A stretch of 64,000 bases of DNA from Euptelea pleiosperma (GCA_035048495.1 CM068553.1:4085259-4149258); one strand, 5' to 3'. Counted from the first letter of the stretch, positions 35,838 to 47,689 are shown. The notes: generated by a model from the letters alone, not told the origin. Numbers and translations: made by a program.

Positions 35838-36515
35838 TTTCTATGGTTGCCCTGAATAAGTTTTCTAGAAATTTTTTTTGCATATAAATGCCAGAAAACT
35901 TTACAGGCTCTCTTATGGTTGCCCTGAATAATTTTTCTAGAAATGATTTTTGTATATAAATGTCAGAAAGCTTTACAGACTTTTATGGTTGCCCTAAATA
36001 AGTTTTCCAGAAATGATTTTTGCATATAAATGTCAAAAAGCTTTATTGGCTCTGTATGGTTGCCCTGAATAAGTTTTCTAGAAATGATTTTTGCATATAA
36101 ATGTCATAAAGCTTTATAGGCTCTTATGGTTGCCCTGAATAAGTTTTCTAGAAATCATTTTTGCATATAAATGTCAGAAAGCTTAAGTTTTCTAGAAATC
36201 ATTTTTGCATATAAATGTCAGAAAGCTTTACAGGCTCTTATGGTTGCCCTGAATAAGTTTTCTAGAAATCATTTTTGCATATAAATGTCAGAAAGCTTTA
36301 CAGGCTCTTATGGTTGCCCTGAATAAGTTTTCTAGAAATCATTTTTGCATATAAATGTCAGAAAACTTTACCGGCTATTATGGTTGCCCCGAATAAGTTT
36401 TCTATAAATGATTTTTGCATATAAATGTAAGAAAACTTTACAGGCTCTCTATGGTTGCCTTGAATAAGTTTTCTAGAAATGATTTTTGCATATAAATTTC
36501 ATATAACTTTTTCAA
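35838..36515. repeat. Tandem array of a MITE arm, about 69 bp x 10
   Basis: About ten head-to-tail units of tatggttgccctgaataagt, ttctagaaatgatttttgca and tataaatgtcagaaagcttt. The unit at about 36181 is truncated. The same block is single-copy in the related MITEs at 27161 and 45857. The array lies inside an element whose ends are near 35634 (gctatgtatggtgatcaa) and 36570 (tcatgatacagagcctta). So one arm of a MITE appears to have been amplified in place. Confidence 0.88.
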
Positions 36516-37264
36516 AGTCAACACTTTTTGACATACAAATCAAAAGTTTTAGTTTTAGTTGGTCATGATACAGAGCCTTAGATGCCAAAAAAAAAACATT
36601 TCTAGAAAACTTGAGCAACCATACAAAGCCTAGGATTCAATGTGGACTCAATGATTAATGATTGATTCTATCTTTGTTTTTCTCTTTTTTAGATCTCTTT
36701 TCCTTCTTACAAACTGAACAAGTTCCAAAATCAGAAAGGAAGCTGAAAGCACTTCAAATGTGAAGCAATTGACCCCAATTAATTCTATAAGTTCAATAAC
36801 CAAGAGGGTTGGGAAGAGTTTTCAACTATTTCTTCTCCCCTGAATCCAACAAAACAGATCATTGACTGACACCCACCATGGCCTTCAGTCACAAGATCCT
36901 ACTACTTGTGCTCTGTAATTGCTTGGTCCAAAAAACAGATTGAAACAAGAAATCCCATTCAATTACAACTAGAGAAAAGCCTTCCAATTAATTTCAAATT
37001 TGATTTTTTTTTTTTTTACACAGATGCACCCATAAAAGCAAGATCAAGTAAATAATTCATTCACGAAATATCCTACCAAAAAGTTCATACATTCCAAAAT
37101 TCATTTATTCTAACTGTCTACATACCCTTGAACAGAAGGATGAAGATCAATCAATTAATTCACCACCACCACCACCATCTGTACATTGGAACTTCCTTGT
37201 TCTTGGGCCATTCCCTCTGATCGGCGAATCCATCCTCTTTTTTTTTTTTTGTGAGATCTAATAA

Positions 37265-38241
37265 CTAACAGATAACACAAGCATTTGGGTTCTCTTCTAC
37301 ACTCTGAACATAGTAATGTGTGGTCAGATAAGGATTATAGGCCTTATAGGCCTTGACGAGCTCTGCAACCTGCTCGTTTGGATCTTTCTTCTTCTCATCT
37401 TTCTTGGGTTCTTCCTTCTTGGGTTCCTCTTTCTTGGGCTCCTCCTTCTTCTTCTCAGGCTCTTTCGCAGGCCCGACAGAGACGATTTCCGTGTGCCAGT
37501 TTTTCCGCAATTTGCTCACAACATTTACAGGATCAACGTCTCCGACCACTGTTAATTTCTTCTCCTTCATGTCCATGGATAGAGAATCAATCCCTACAAA
37601 GTAACAGAACAAAAACAGTTAATTGGTTTGCTTTTTTTTTTTTTTGCTGTTGTTCCTCTTGAGAATTGAGTGTTCTTAAGTGAAGAAGTAAAATTCAAGA
37701 GAAGATGAAGGTACCTGAAAGACCAGAGACTGCTTTCATGGCCTTCTGCTTGGCTTTGTCATCATGTAAATCCAGTTTCAACACCACTTTCTGTAACAAA
37801 CAAACCCAAAAATCTAATTAGAATCAATCAAGCTTTTGATTGAAATCCCCATAATTCAATCTTCAAAAGCTGAAGAAAACACACAAAAAAAAGTTCATGA
37901 AAACTCCAACAAGCTAAAAGGGAAAAAGGTGGATACATGAAAAGATTCTGAAAATCCCAAAAAGGGAGAATAATTTCCCGAGAAGAATCCAGTTTCACAG
38001 AACAAAATACCTAACTAAAGAAAAATCAAGTAAATACCCATAATTTAACAATCAAAACCCATGAAGAATCAAGATTTATATTCTTCGAGACCAAAAGAAA
38101 GAGATCCAGATGAAAAAATCTGTTCTATAAACCCATAAAAGACCAAAAATAATAAGCACCCAACAAAATTCACGCTTGACAATTCCAACAGAACAAAGAA
38201 TTTGAACTGATTTGGACCAAAGTTGGAAATCAAACCTTCAT
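37265..38241 (-). CDS. HIPP: Heavy-metal-associated isoprenylated plant protein (HIPP)
   Basis: Three coding exons read on the minus strand: 38241-38236 (only ATGAAG), 37790-37715 and 37593-37265, with GT-AG borders, giving 136 residues. Residues 1-68 form an HMA-like fold ([20 protein letters not shown], then [19 protein letters not shown] and [11 protein letters not shown]). Residues 71-98 are Lys/Glu/Pro-rich with repeated EEPKK. The end is ACVIC, a CaaX box for farnesylation, so membrane attachment is likely. The MxCxxC metal-binding motif of classical HMA domains is absent (DLHDDK at that place), as in the At1g01490-type subgroup, so metal binding is doubtful. The six-base first coding exon is unusual but supported by frame and by relatives. 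It is transcribed away from At1g01500. The product may act in stress or pathogen responses by family analogy only. Confidence 0.94.
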
Positions 38242-38516
38242 TTCTAGCAAATTTTAGCGATCTGAGTCAGAATGAAAGGGATATGGCAGATCAGAGAAAA
38301 AAAACAGAGAGACAGGACCAAGAAGAAGAAAAAGAAAGCAGCTTGTTGAATGAAGAGAGAGTCCCAATGGACGGATTTAAACAAGCTTGTCCAGTCAAAG
38401 AAGAGGGGTAGAAAGACAAAAGCCAGACGTTTCCAAGAAGGAACGAAATGCTACTCGTTGAAGGGAGAAAATATTTCCTGTCACAGCCTATTCAGAGTTT
38501 GAAGTCTGTTCCTCCC

Positions 38517-38805
38517 AAAATGCCACGTGGAGTACTCTTTCAGGACCAGTGACCTTATCGATGCTTGATCCACCTCGTAGAAGACCTGTATACAAAAATA
38601 CAGTTTCATTGATGATATCTAGCTTTATATTTTAACTCCCAAAAAGAAGTACAATATCAACGGCCAAAAACCACCCCACTAGAATGATCAAATCCAACAG
38701 CTAGAAATAACCAATTTAGCTGGGTTTTAGTGCGTAAGTCCACCACTAAGAGGTGAACCAAACAACCATAGATCTGTGGACCAGAAAGAGTGTGCCAAGT
38801 GGCAT
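38517..38805. mobile_element. CACGTG palindromic MITE, strongly diverged, near the HIPP 5' end
   Basis: The left arm aaaatgccacgtggagtact and right arm agagtgtgccaagtggcatt, with atttctag-like inner blocks, are recognisable. Many substitutions indicate an old copy. It begins about 275 bp upstream of the HIPP start codon. Confidence 0.6.
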
Positions 38806-39936
38806 TTTTGGAGGGGGTCAGCAAACTTGGGCGTCATTGAAGAATTCCCTCTCTCTATTTGACGGTTGAAAGTCGTCATATGGGCCGAAGACCCACTGCC
38901 CAAGTCAATGTCACTATTCACTGTAACACGCCTATTTTAACGATCAGGGTGGCGTAGCATCCCAACCGTGATGGTCTAGGCAAGTCAAGATGTGGGGAAA
39001 TCTTAGGCCCCACTTGGACCCACCATTTAATCGGTAAATTACTTGCCGTCGTCTAGTAACTTCTAAGGTGGGGCCCTGCAAATAGCATGGTGCAGTACCT
39101 GTGTATTTAGACCGTCCATTAGGTTTACATTTTTTTTTTTTTTTTTGTAAACACCATTAGGTTTACATTTAAAAGCGTAATTCCAGACTATTTGTCTCTC
39201 GGACATTAGGACGGGAAGAAGCTGTCCTCTCTACCAGTACAGTACAAAATGTGCACATGGAAGTGTTCCAGCAGTTCTGTGGTGGAAATTCCCTTTTAGG
39301 CCCAAAGCTCACCATTAGTTTACCCTAACTCTGGTCTATTGACCTTTTTTTTTATTTCTTTATCCGGGTCACACATTTTAAATTTTTGACATTTTGACAT
39401 ACCCCATGTTATCTTTGAAATTTGGCTTACCCTATTACCCAATCCACAGCCCATGACTGCCGTTGACTTATATTGACTAAAAATATTTTAAAAAAAAAAA
39501 TGCTCACAAGATTTCAGTGGGTTGGTCTCTCATCACCAGGAATCAACCTACCAGAGTCTCATGGGTGGCTGACCACCACCACCACGAGCAATTTTAAAAT
39601 TTATGTTTTAAAAAGAAACATTAAAAATTAAATTTTAAAAGAAAAACAGTTAACTATAATCTCGTTGTTGGCTAACTACCATTCTTATAAACAATTTAGA
39701 AACTCATGTTCTTAAAAAAAAAAAAAAATTAGGCTGTATAATTAAAATTACTCACCGGAATTCAGTCAACCACGAGACTCCGGTAGGTTGGTTGCCAATA
39801 ATGAGCGATAACCCGCTAGAATCTCGTGGCTGACCACCCGTCACAACCATTTGATTTGGGGATAAGATTTTGATCCAAAACCACATGTTCTTGTTCCAAG
39901 GTTGAAGAATGTAATTTTTTTTTGTCCTTAAAACAA

Positions 39937-40313
39937 GAGTCGGGCTCAAGGGACCCCCATTTTTTACCCCCATCTTGGCGTACCCACATAGAAGATGAAT
40001 CAATGGCTGATTTTGGGTGAGGATGATCTCTTTGGTGAGGAGATCATCCTCACAAAAATTCAAATCATTCTGATATTCATAGACTGGTTTAGAAGCTGAA
40101 GCATTATGGACCGTCGATTTTTACCGTGTAACTTTAAAACCACATTTGATGGGGTTAGAAATTTCAGAATGGGCTGATTTTTTTGTTGGGGTGATCTATA
40201 TGGTGAGGTTATCATCCCCACCAAAAATCAACCATTGATTCATCTTCTACATGGGTATGTCAAGATGGGGGTCAAGAAAGAGGGTCAGAAATGGGGATCC
40301 CTTGAGCCAGACC
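39937..40313. mobile_element. Long palindromic element with GGGTCxGGCTC ends
   Basis: The left arm agtcgggctcaagggacccc, then ccccatcttggcgtaccc and gaagatgaatcaatggctga, is mirrored at the right by tcaaccattgattcatcttc, tacatgggtatgtcaagatg and gatcccttgagccagaccc. Arms are over 100 bp. A related arm lies at about 14915-14995. The overlapping minus-strand frame is an artefact. Confidence 0.75.
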
Positions 40314-40444
40314 CAAAATAAAAAGAATTTGTTAGTCAATAACTTTCATGGACAATAGACTAGGTCATTAGGGGTAAGTCAACTTTTTCAAATTGTGGGG
40401 GGTGTTAATTTTAGATTTCTAAACATTAAATCAATTACATTGTT

Positions 40445-40745
40445 TTATATTACGTGAGGTCATGAGGATCATCATCATCCACAATGCCTTATCACAACCA
40501 TCGGCACATACAACAACCTGTCGTTTCTTCATTCAATTCTACCTTCAGTCCTTAATGCACAAGTTTTTAGATTATTTTTACTACTTCTCATGTCATTTTA
40601 GGTCTTTCTTATATTTCTTCTGAAGCCTTCAATATGCACCAAAACACGCTTTCTTAAGGAAATCGTCATTGGTTTTGGTTGTACATGCCCATATCATCTT
40701 AATCGATTTTCTTTCACTAGGAGTATTAGCATCATGCGCTGTCTC
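40445..40745 (-). pseudogene. LINE reverse-transcriptase C-terminal remnant
   Basis: On the minus strand the peptide VKENRLR, a stop, then YGHVQ matches the plant LINE signature NRLRWYGHVQRRP. It is followed by a frame-broken remainder and the gatgatgatgatcc-type end. It carries several stops. Confidence 0.65.
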
Positions 40746-41366
40746 ACATGCTACCACTCACGATCCCACTTTATTTAAGGGATGTCTAACTTTTGGAAAG
40801 GTGTTTTGGTAATTTTATAAGAGTTGTGGGGTGATGTACAAATACACTCACACATGTTGACAATGCCCCCCGTCAAGTGGGACCCTGAGCTTTGTCGCTT
40901 GATTTTAACAGTCTCTTTCTTTAATATTCGAGCGAGATCTTGGACGCCAAGGAGTAAGAGTGACTTACTTGACTCCCACGGTTCTTTGATCACCACTCAC
41001 TCTTCTTTAAGTAAGGGGTCGGGATGAGGGAACCAACAAAAGTAAGACAAATCTAGTCTGCAACCATTTTCAGACTTAACAGTATGCAAACATCGCATCC
41101 ACCATTGAATGCTCATTGAAAAACATGTTAATTTATAAAATAATTTTTTTTTAAAAACATCGATTTGTCCGCAAAAGTAAGCAAATAAGTTCACTAGTGT
41201 TCTCGGATGTGGATTCCGTGAATCCTACGATTGTTGTGCTTTAGCAGATGTGCGGAGCTGGCATCCACTTTTGTCAAAGCACAACCATCGTTTGATTCTC
41301 GAATCCACAAAGTTCACTTTTGTTGGGCCCCCTCGAGCTTGGTCCGTAAGGAGTAAAACTTCTGTC

Positions 41367-41511
41367 ACAAGGGATTGCAAATCACAAGCCAATGAGTTCT
41401 CAGCACGCACCCAAGTGCTTTTTGCAACGTACCCATGTGCTTTTGCTTTGAGATGTACGTGCCGAGAACTCATTAGCTTGTGATTGTGTGATTTGCAATC
41501 TCCCTAAGGTA
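41367..41511. repeat. Hairpin repeat
   Basis: Left arm gggattgcaaatcacaagcc and aatgagttctcagcacg, right arm cgtgccgagaactcattagc and acaatc...gatttgcaatctcc. Arms are about 45 bp with an inner pair around gtacccaagtgc/gcacatggg. It is possibly a small MITE. Confidence 0.65.
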
Positions 41512-41789
41512 GTTCTTGTTTCTTTTTTCTATCCCATGGATAACTGGACAAAAAGATGTGTGGTTGAGGTCATTGATGGTTGGATTCAAGAGATCTATGG
41601 TCTACCAGACAACAACTGTGAAGGATAAAATAATTGTTGCCTAGTTCTAGAATCCAAAGATCACTAGTCTCAACCGCACATATATTTTGTTCGATCCCGT
41701 GGGATAGCACGACTCTTTTTTTTTTTTAATTCATTTAATTAGGACATGGAATACATAGCAAAACAGGAGATGGAGTTGCGTCGTCGTTC

Positions 41790-41990
41790 AATTTTATTTA
41801 CAGTTCTCCTAGGAACGTGTTTTTAGATTAAATTTATTACGTCCGTTGTCATTTTCGAACTTTCTTTCACCTTTCTAGAGCCTTCGATATGCACCAAAGT
41901 ATTCTATCTCAATGATGTCGCCATTGTTCTTTGTTGTATATGTCCACACCATCAAAATAGACTTTCTTTATTCATAAGAGTTAGCTTCGT
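41790..41990 (-). pseudogene. Second, more decayed LINE remnant
   Basis: Similar on the plus strand to 40520-40720 (gccttcgatatgcaccaaa, gttgtatatgtccacaccatc) but with more substitutions and frame breaks. It is probably an old copy of the same LINE family. Confidence 0.5.
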
Positions 41991-42370
41991 GTGCTCACAC
42001 GTTACTGCTCACTCCCACAGTCCCACTTGATTAGAGTGATGATAGCGTCAAAGGTTATTTTTGTAATTTACACAGGAGTAATGGGGGTGATGAGATCAAG
42101 TAAATGCCAGCTCAGCGCTATTAACCACCGTTGAATTCACGCCCCGAGTCCAACTCCCAACTCCCAAGTGGGGTCAGACCCTTTTATTTCTGTGGGCAAG
42201 GGAGTTGGGTACGGTTCTTTGTTCACCATACTCCTCTTTAAGTTAGTTTGAAACATGGAGTACGTGGCAAAACAAGAGACGTTGGAGTTGGGTTAGTTAC
42301 TCACCATTATTGGTTCTTTCTTCTTGCCCCATCTGTGTTTAATTTTTTTCTAGGGTTGGGATCCATGGAC

Positions 42371-42540
42371 ACAAATTTCTGACTCAAATGTTCACTCGTG
42401 CTCTCGCCGTGGAGTTCACGAAATCCAATAGTGGTTGATTTTTAAAGTGAATGACAGCTCGGCACTGTCAAGTCAACAACCGTTGGATTTCGTGAAAAAA
42501 CCACAACCGAGAACACGAGTGAACATACGAGTCAGAAAAT
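42371..42540. repeat. Hairpin repeat
   Basis: Left arm ttctgactcaaatgttcact, cgtgctctcg and cacgaaatccaatagtggtt, right arm aaccgttggatttcgtg and gagaacacgagtgaacatac. The same type of middle (gacagctcggcactgtcaa) occurs in the hairpin at 29352, so the two are likely one family. Confidence 0.65.
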
Positions 42541-42978
42541 ATAACCTAAACCTAGATCAGACCCAATCCAACTACCTTAAAGCAAAATCCAAACTGGACT
42601 TAGACCCAATTCGATCGGCTAGACTACTTGAATTTAGGCCCGATCCATTTTCAAATCTTATCTTACGGATCCAAACCCTACAAAAGACTGGACCTATCCT
42701 TTTCAAGCTTTGCTTGCTTGACTAATGATGATGACTCGTGTAGGGCATGTTGATAGGGAAAAAATACTTGATTTCACACTAAGAGATCAAACTCGACCTG
42801 AGACTGAGAGAACACTAGATTCCCCCACTTCATGGCTATTATTGTAGTTTTGTATAAAAGTGTGTCGTCTTGTGTAAGCACGTTGGGGGTATTTTTGGAA
42901 AAATAAGGTATTATATATATTTGTAATCAATAAGGTATTATGTATATTCGAAAAGAATTCAGATCCTGTACTATAGGG

Positions 42979-43297
42979 CAAGGTTTAAAAGAGGCCGTTA
43001 TAACGGTATAATGGGCTGGGGGTGTTACCATTTTTTTTTTTTTTTGTTTAACTTGTTAAAACAAATTGCAACCGACATGAGTAAAAATAGAGATTAATGG
43101 AAATAATGGCACTGAAATTCAAAATACAAAATTTGAAATGCAAATTTTCAAAAATAAAAAAAAAAATAACGAAAATAACAGCCGTTAAAACTAAAATAAC
43201 GGCTATTATTTTCTAAGCATCAAAACAGTTCTTAACCAAATAGGCTTGGGGAGTTACCGTTTTAACTGCCGTTAAAACGGCGTTATTTTAAACTATG
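42979..43297. mobile_element. hAT-type MITE, CAAGGTTTAAA family
   Basis: Starts caaggtttaaaagaggccgt and ends ttattttaaactatg. Flanking 8-mers ctataggg (42971-42978) and ctctaggg (43298-43305) differ at one base. It is inserted in the opposite orientation to the copies at 7445 and 31596. Confidence 0.85.
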
Positions 43298-44178
43298 CTC
43301 TAGGGTGTTGCATAATTTACTGATCAATTCCCGCATCTCCTAGTTTGCCACGTACTCCATGTTTTACAAACATAAAAAATAGAAACGAAAACTAAATTTT
43401 AAAGTGCCTACGAATTCTTTTCTTTAACAAGAATTCCGGAGGCTCACATCCATCATTGCATGGGTCGCTCTAGCTGCATTAGGCATTGCGAAAAATATAT
43501 CAAAATGCTACTTTTTCGCTTATATTTCAGGTTGTGCAGTTTAAAAATGAGTCAAAACAGCTGTTTTAGTTTATTATTTTTGCCGTCCCTAATTTTAAAA
43601 TTTAAGTGAAGCTTTATAAATGTCAAAATTGTCCTTCTTAAAAAAAATCATCTCTAAACCTAAAAATCCTTTTTAAATTATAAATACATCATAAAATAAC
43701 TTTTCTAAATAACAAAAATACCCTTGTTAATCTTTAATCCTTTTCCAAATGACAAAATCATGCAGAAAGGCCCAAACCCATTGCTTTCACCTACTGCTTA
43801 CAGATAGGTTGTAAACCCAGGTTACCGCAATTCCAAACGCAGCCTATACCTAGTTCAATATAATAAGCTTATTCGACTATTTGGCTTGCAAGAAGATAAG
43901 GACGAGGAATACGAACGCCATTCACCAGATGGTGTGATTTGCAAGTATACAGTATTCACTGCAACATTTTTTCGACATCTAAAAAGGCCGTCACACAATA
44001 TTTAGGAATCGCCACTTATACAAGGAGGTAGCTAGCTAGAACCGCGTGATTTGACAGGAGAATATTCTAAGATATATGCATGCCTCACGACATCTCGAAG
44101 ATTTTCGCCCCTAAAATCTTATCCTTAAAGTCAAAAGTGCCCTATAAATTTAGAGTCCTTTTTCATTTTGCGTGTATG

Positions 44179-44262
44179 TGCAAGGAAAGCGGGGAGAGGA
44201 AAGTTGTATCCAAGTGAATGTGCAAGGAAAGCGGGGAGAGGAAAGTTGTATCCAAGTTTTAT
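44179..44262. repeat. 42-bp tandem duplication
   Basis: Two perfect or near-perfect copies of tgcaaggaaagcggggagag followed by gaaagttgtatccaagt, starting at 44179 and 44221. Confidence 0.9.
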
Positions 44263-44605
44263 GATACTTGGGCTTCATGGCACCTCTGTAAAGACGCACT
44301 AAGGAAAAAGATAAGTTCCCCACACAAGAAAGAAAAAAAATATTCCCCATTTCTTTTTGGTAGGTAGAAAGATAGATAGCTTTCAAACTATAAGTCAACA
44401 TGTACTCCCATACAGTACAACATATGATAAATACCGCAACCGACGACATGCGCAAACATATATACACAATGTTTTTCGATAGTGCCCCGGCATTTTCTGC
44501 CGTGTGGAGGGCTAACATGACAAATCCAAACCATCCATCTAATAAAGGATCCTCAAGATCAATCACATGTGTGCAGGGCTGTCTCGATACATGTTGACCC
44601 CTAAG

Positions 44606-45117
44606 CAGCGGCGGAGCCATGATTTTGATCAAAAGGGGGGCAAAATCACAAAAAAATTGTTCATGGGGGTAAAATTGCAAAAAAGAAAAAAACCATAGGG
44701 CAAACCAAAGGAAAAATGGTACTTGTGGAAGTAAATTTTTTTTCTTTTATTAAGAATTTCAAAGTTGAGGGCCCTCTTGATACAATTTGAGGCCTAAGGC
44801 GAAAACTCTAAAAACACACTAAAAATCAGCTTGGTTGATGATTTCTAGCCATTGGATTTACTACCCAAAAATACATGTTTAAATGCAATGGCTCGAATCA
44901 TGGCCTAATATCTATAGCTAGAGATAATTAATCAGGTTGATTTTTTGTTTGTATATCCAATAAGGATTGAGCTAAAAATCCATGTGGTTAGTAGGACCTG
45001 GGCTGGGAGCCTTCTCTCACCTAGGGGCCTTAGGCGACCGCCTTAATGGCCTTAAGGTAGAGCCGGCCCTATGAGGGGGACAACTGCCCCCCTTGGGCCA
45101 TTCTTGGATCCACCACT
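44606..45117. mobile_element. Mutator-type MITE with a perfect 9-bp target duplication
   Basis: The left end cagcggcggagccatgattt and right end ttcttggatccaccact are imperfectly inverted. The 9-bp acccctaag is repeated exactly at 44597-44605 and 45118-45126. It sits in the GCAGGGC element and itself contains another GCAGGGC-like element at about 44768-45072. Confidence 0.8.
44768..45072. mobile_element. GCAGGGC-type element, innermost of the nest
   Basis: Runs from gagggccctcttgatacaat through gaggcctaaggcgaaaac to gtagagccggccctatgag. The core (gatttctagccattggattt, tggctcgaatc, gataattaatcaggttgatt) is palindromic in the style of the CACGTG MITEs. So a close relative of the outer element lies two levels inside it. 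Confidence 0.65.
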
Positions 45118-45856
45118 ACCCCTAAGGCGAAAATTTGCCTTAAGCCGTCTCGATATAGTGTTTCGATGATTATTGATGACCTTCGTTTGAAAAGGATCCC
45201 CACTGTATGGTACTAATACAACTATTAAATGGTGAAAATTTGCATTCATCAGTGGTTATGATCGTTAGAACAAATGGTAATCTAAGGGTACCCCTACACT
45301 ACTACAGGTCTACAACTGGTCGTAATTGTCATAAACGGATAGATCAGATGATTGGCCGATACAAGCCAGATTCGTGGATCTTTCAGTAGACCTTTGATCA
45401 CAATTTTGCTGAGTTCATCAAGGATAATTAAAGGTGCTGGATCATTGATCAGATGGTCTGGATTGACAAGCACATGCATTACGGTAGAGTCCCACAACAG
45501 TTAATTGGACTATAAGTGTCATTTAGATCGGGCGATCAGGAATTCGCGACCTTTTGGCTGGGGGGCGTTCTCTCCCCCAAGGGGCCTTAGGCGACCGCCT
45601 GAATGACCATAAGGTAGAGACGGCCCTGCATGTATCCCACATGGTATCGCTGGTCCCCACTATCTTGCTCATGAGTGTCTAATCACTTGCTTTAATTTTC
45701 ACATTCAAGATTCAGCCTATACATATGGGGGTGTTTGGACGAACACATAGTTTATCCTCTATATATTCAACCAGAAAATACATTTATCCGGTATAAACTA
45801 AAACCAGGATAAGAGTAGTTTAGGCTTGGAATGATTATGAGGTGATGCACACATCT

Positions 45857-45997
45857 AGGCTCTGTTTGGCTGCCTTTAATGAGTTTTCTAGAAATGATTT
45901 TTTGCATATAAATGTCATAAAACTTTTTCTGTATCAACATTTTCCGACATACAAATCCTTTTTCCGTAAAACTTTTTGTTGATCACCACACATAACC
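45857..45997. mobile_element. Small MITE, TATGGTTGCCCT family
   Basis: Starts aggctctgtttggctgcctt, continues tctagaaatgattttttgca, and ends gttgatcaccacacataacc. It has one copy of the arm that is amplified at 35838. Confidence 0.65.
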
Positions 45998-46297
45998 TTA
46001 TTGTCGTAAACGCAAGACTTGGGAAGTAAATTAAAATGTTGTCTTTTTAGCATTTTCTTGCCTTTATTGTGGACAAATTTAACGCGCAACTTGGGAAGCG
46101 TCAACCTATGTTTTGTCCCTCAATTTTCCAAATAAAGAGAATTTTCGTCTTTTCATTTCTCACCGTTAAACCCTTAAATCATGCGAGAAATTTTCAAAAG
46201 TGTTTACTGTTAGAAAAAGGTTTATGATGATGATGGTCCCTGTCTTAAAGCATATCGAACTATCTGAACACGCACTCCCATAGTCCCATTATCAAGC

Positions 46298-46770
46298 CCG
46301 CCTCGATACAAGTTGGGGCCAAAGGCAAAAACTTTATATAAGGCCTTTTTTATATGGTATTAATTAAAAAGTTTAACTCTCTATATAATAGAAAATATTT
46401 ATTTAACAACTATTCTTGATAATCCAAAATTATGAAAAATATTTAGATGTAGAGGACTCTCGTGATCCATAGATCATTTTTTTGGCCAAATGATTGTGTG
46501 GATGTTCGGCCCACTTGTTGGTGAATAAATGCACTAAAAATTGGCTTGATTGATGATTTCTAGCCATTGGTTTTACTACCCAAAAAACATGCTTGAATCC
46601 AACAGCTAGAAGCAATCCTAAAATGTACTAAAATCTATGGCTAGAGATAATCAATCAGGTCGATTTTTGGTTTGTACATCCAACAAGTGGTGGTCCAATT
46701 AAAAACATCCATGTGGTTAGTGGGTTCGAAAAAATGTGCTATATAGGGCCACGGGAGTCTTCCAAAGTTT
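46298..46770. mobile_element. GCAGGGC-type element, right end eroded
   Basis: The left end gcccgcctcgatacaagttg and core gatttctagccattggtttt, gagataatcaatcaggtcga are shared with the element at 50530. The right terminus cannot be recognised. Confidence 0.55.
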
Positions 46771-46814
46771 TACATCTAATTTTTTTCTAAAAACTACGAT
46801 AAATTTGACAAGGG

Positions 46815-47050
46815 TTGGGCTCCAGTGGGAGTCCTAAAATGCCAGGCGCCCTTTAGAGGACACAATATAAGCCACGGGGCACACTCTTAGAGGACTCTGA
46901 CGATATGAATGTTTGGCCAATCCCTAGGTGGACTACAAACCAAAAATCAGCCTTATTAGTGATTTCTAGGCGTTGGATTGGACTTATTTTCATGGGTTGA
47001 TCTCAAGTGTGGGAATTTGAGCAGTATTTGAGGTATAAAGATCCAATTGA
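46815..47050. mobile_element. CACGTG-family MITE, left half
   Basis: Begins gggttgggctccagtgggag, then cctaaaatgcc and acacaatataagccacgggg, as in the GGGTCGGGCTC subfamily at 19092. It stops where the hAT MITE at about 47060 begins. Confidence 0.7.
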
Positions 47051-47059
47051 GCAGTATTC

Positions 47060-47440
47060 TTCCATGTTTCTTTTTTTTCAGCCACAGCTGTTATAACAGT
47101 ATACCGGACTGGGGGTGTTACAATTTTTTCCGTTACAACGGATTGTAAGGCACAGGGGCAAAAGATGAAAAGGGAAAAATAACAGAAAATAATGGGGGTA
47201 AATTTCAAATTTTCAATTAAATTTATAAGGGAAAAATAACATATGTTATTCTTACACTTTTTTCAGAAAATAACGGTCGGTATTTTCATTATGCCGAAAA
47301 AATAACGAAAAATAACAGCTGTTATAAAGAAAATAACAGCTGTTATTTTGAGCGTTAAAATGGTACATAACATAACGGGGAGGTCCAAATCCGTTATAAC
47401 GGCCATTATTTTCGTTATAATGGCCATTTTTTAAACCATA
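47060..47440. mobile_element. hAT-type MITE, CAAGGTTTAAA family, diverged left end
   Basis: Contains ctgttataacagtatacc, gactgggggtgttac and gtccaaatccgttataacgg and ends ttttttaaaccataa. The left terminus and target duplication are not clear. It seems to have cut the MITE to its left. Confidence 0.65.
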
Positions 47441-47689
47441 ATATCAACTCGTCTTCTCTAAGTGGGCCCCACTATCAGTGTAAAAAATGGGTGTAAGAAA
47501 CGGGTGTAGCGCTGGACAGATTCACTACTACAAGTCTATTCACGAATAGACTTTGTTGCACAAGAAATGGCTTGCTAATTGACTTGCGGATCAACGTTTT
47601 TCACGTGGGTGAAGAACTATTTTATGCTTATGCTTGGGAAACGATGCAACTTTGTAATAATTCCCCCAAAACTTGGATTTATATTATTA

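Larger units (their letters stand above)
28802..37264. other. ACS to HIPP intergenic region
   Basis: 8.5 kb without a supported gene. It contains a LINE tail, a hairpin element, a copia LTR scrap, a minisatellite, hAT-type MITEs, a segmental duplication, a SINE and an amplified MITE arm. The stretches 31980-32690 and 36640-37260 show nothing recognisable. The latter should include the HIPP 3' UTR. Confidence 0.8.
44573..45629. mobile_element. GCAGGGC-ended element, outermost of a triple nest
   Basis: The left end gcagggctgtctcgatacat and right end gtagagacggccctgc are inverted at their tips. After the inner insertion the element resumes at aaggcgaaaatttgcc. Two related elements lie at 46298 and 50530. 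Confidence 0.65.

Noticed and set aside
37316..37662. Three plus-strand open frames of 79 to 94 codons
   Set aside because: They are antisense shadows of the Lys/Glu-rich HIPP exon. Leu/Ser-rich repeats result from reading EEPKK codons backwards.
44150..44680. A 176-codon minus-strand open frame
   Set aside because: It spans a 42-bp duplication and the edge of a transposon. I see no domain or splice context, and codon use is unremarkable.
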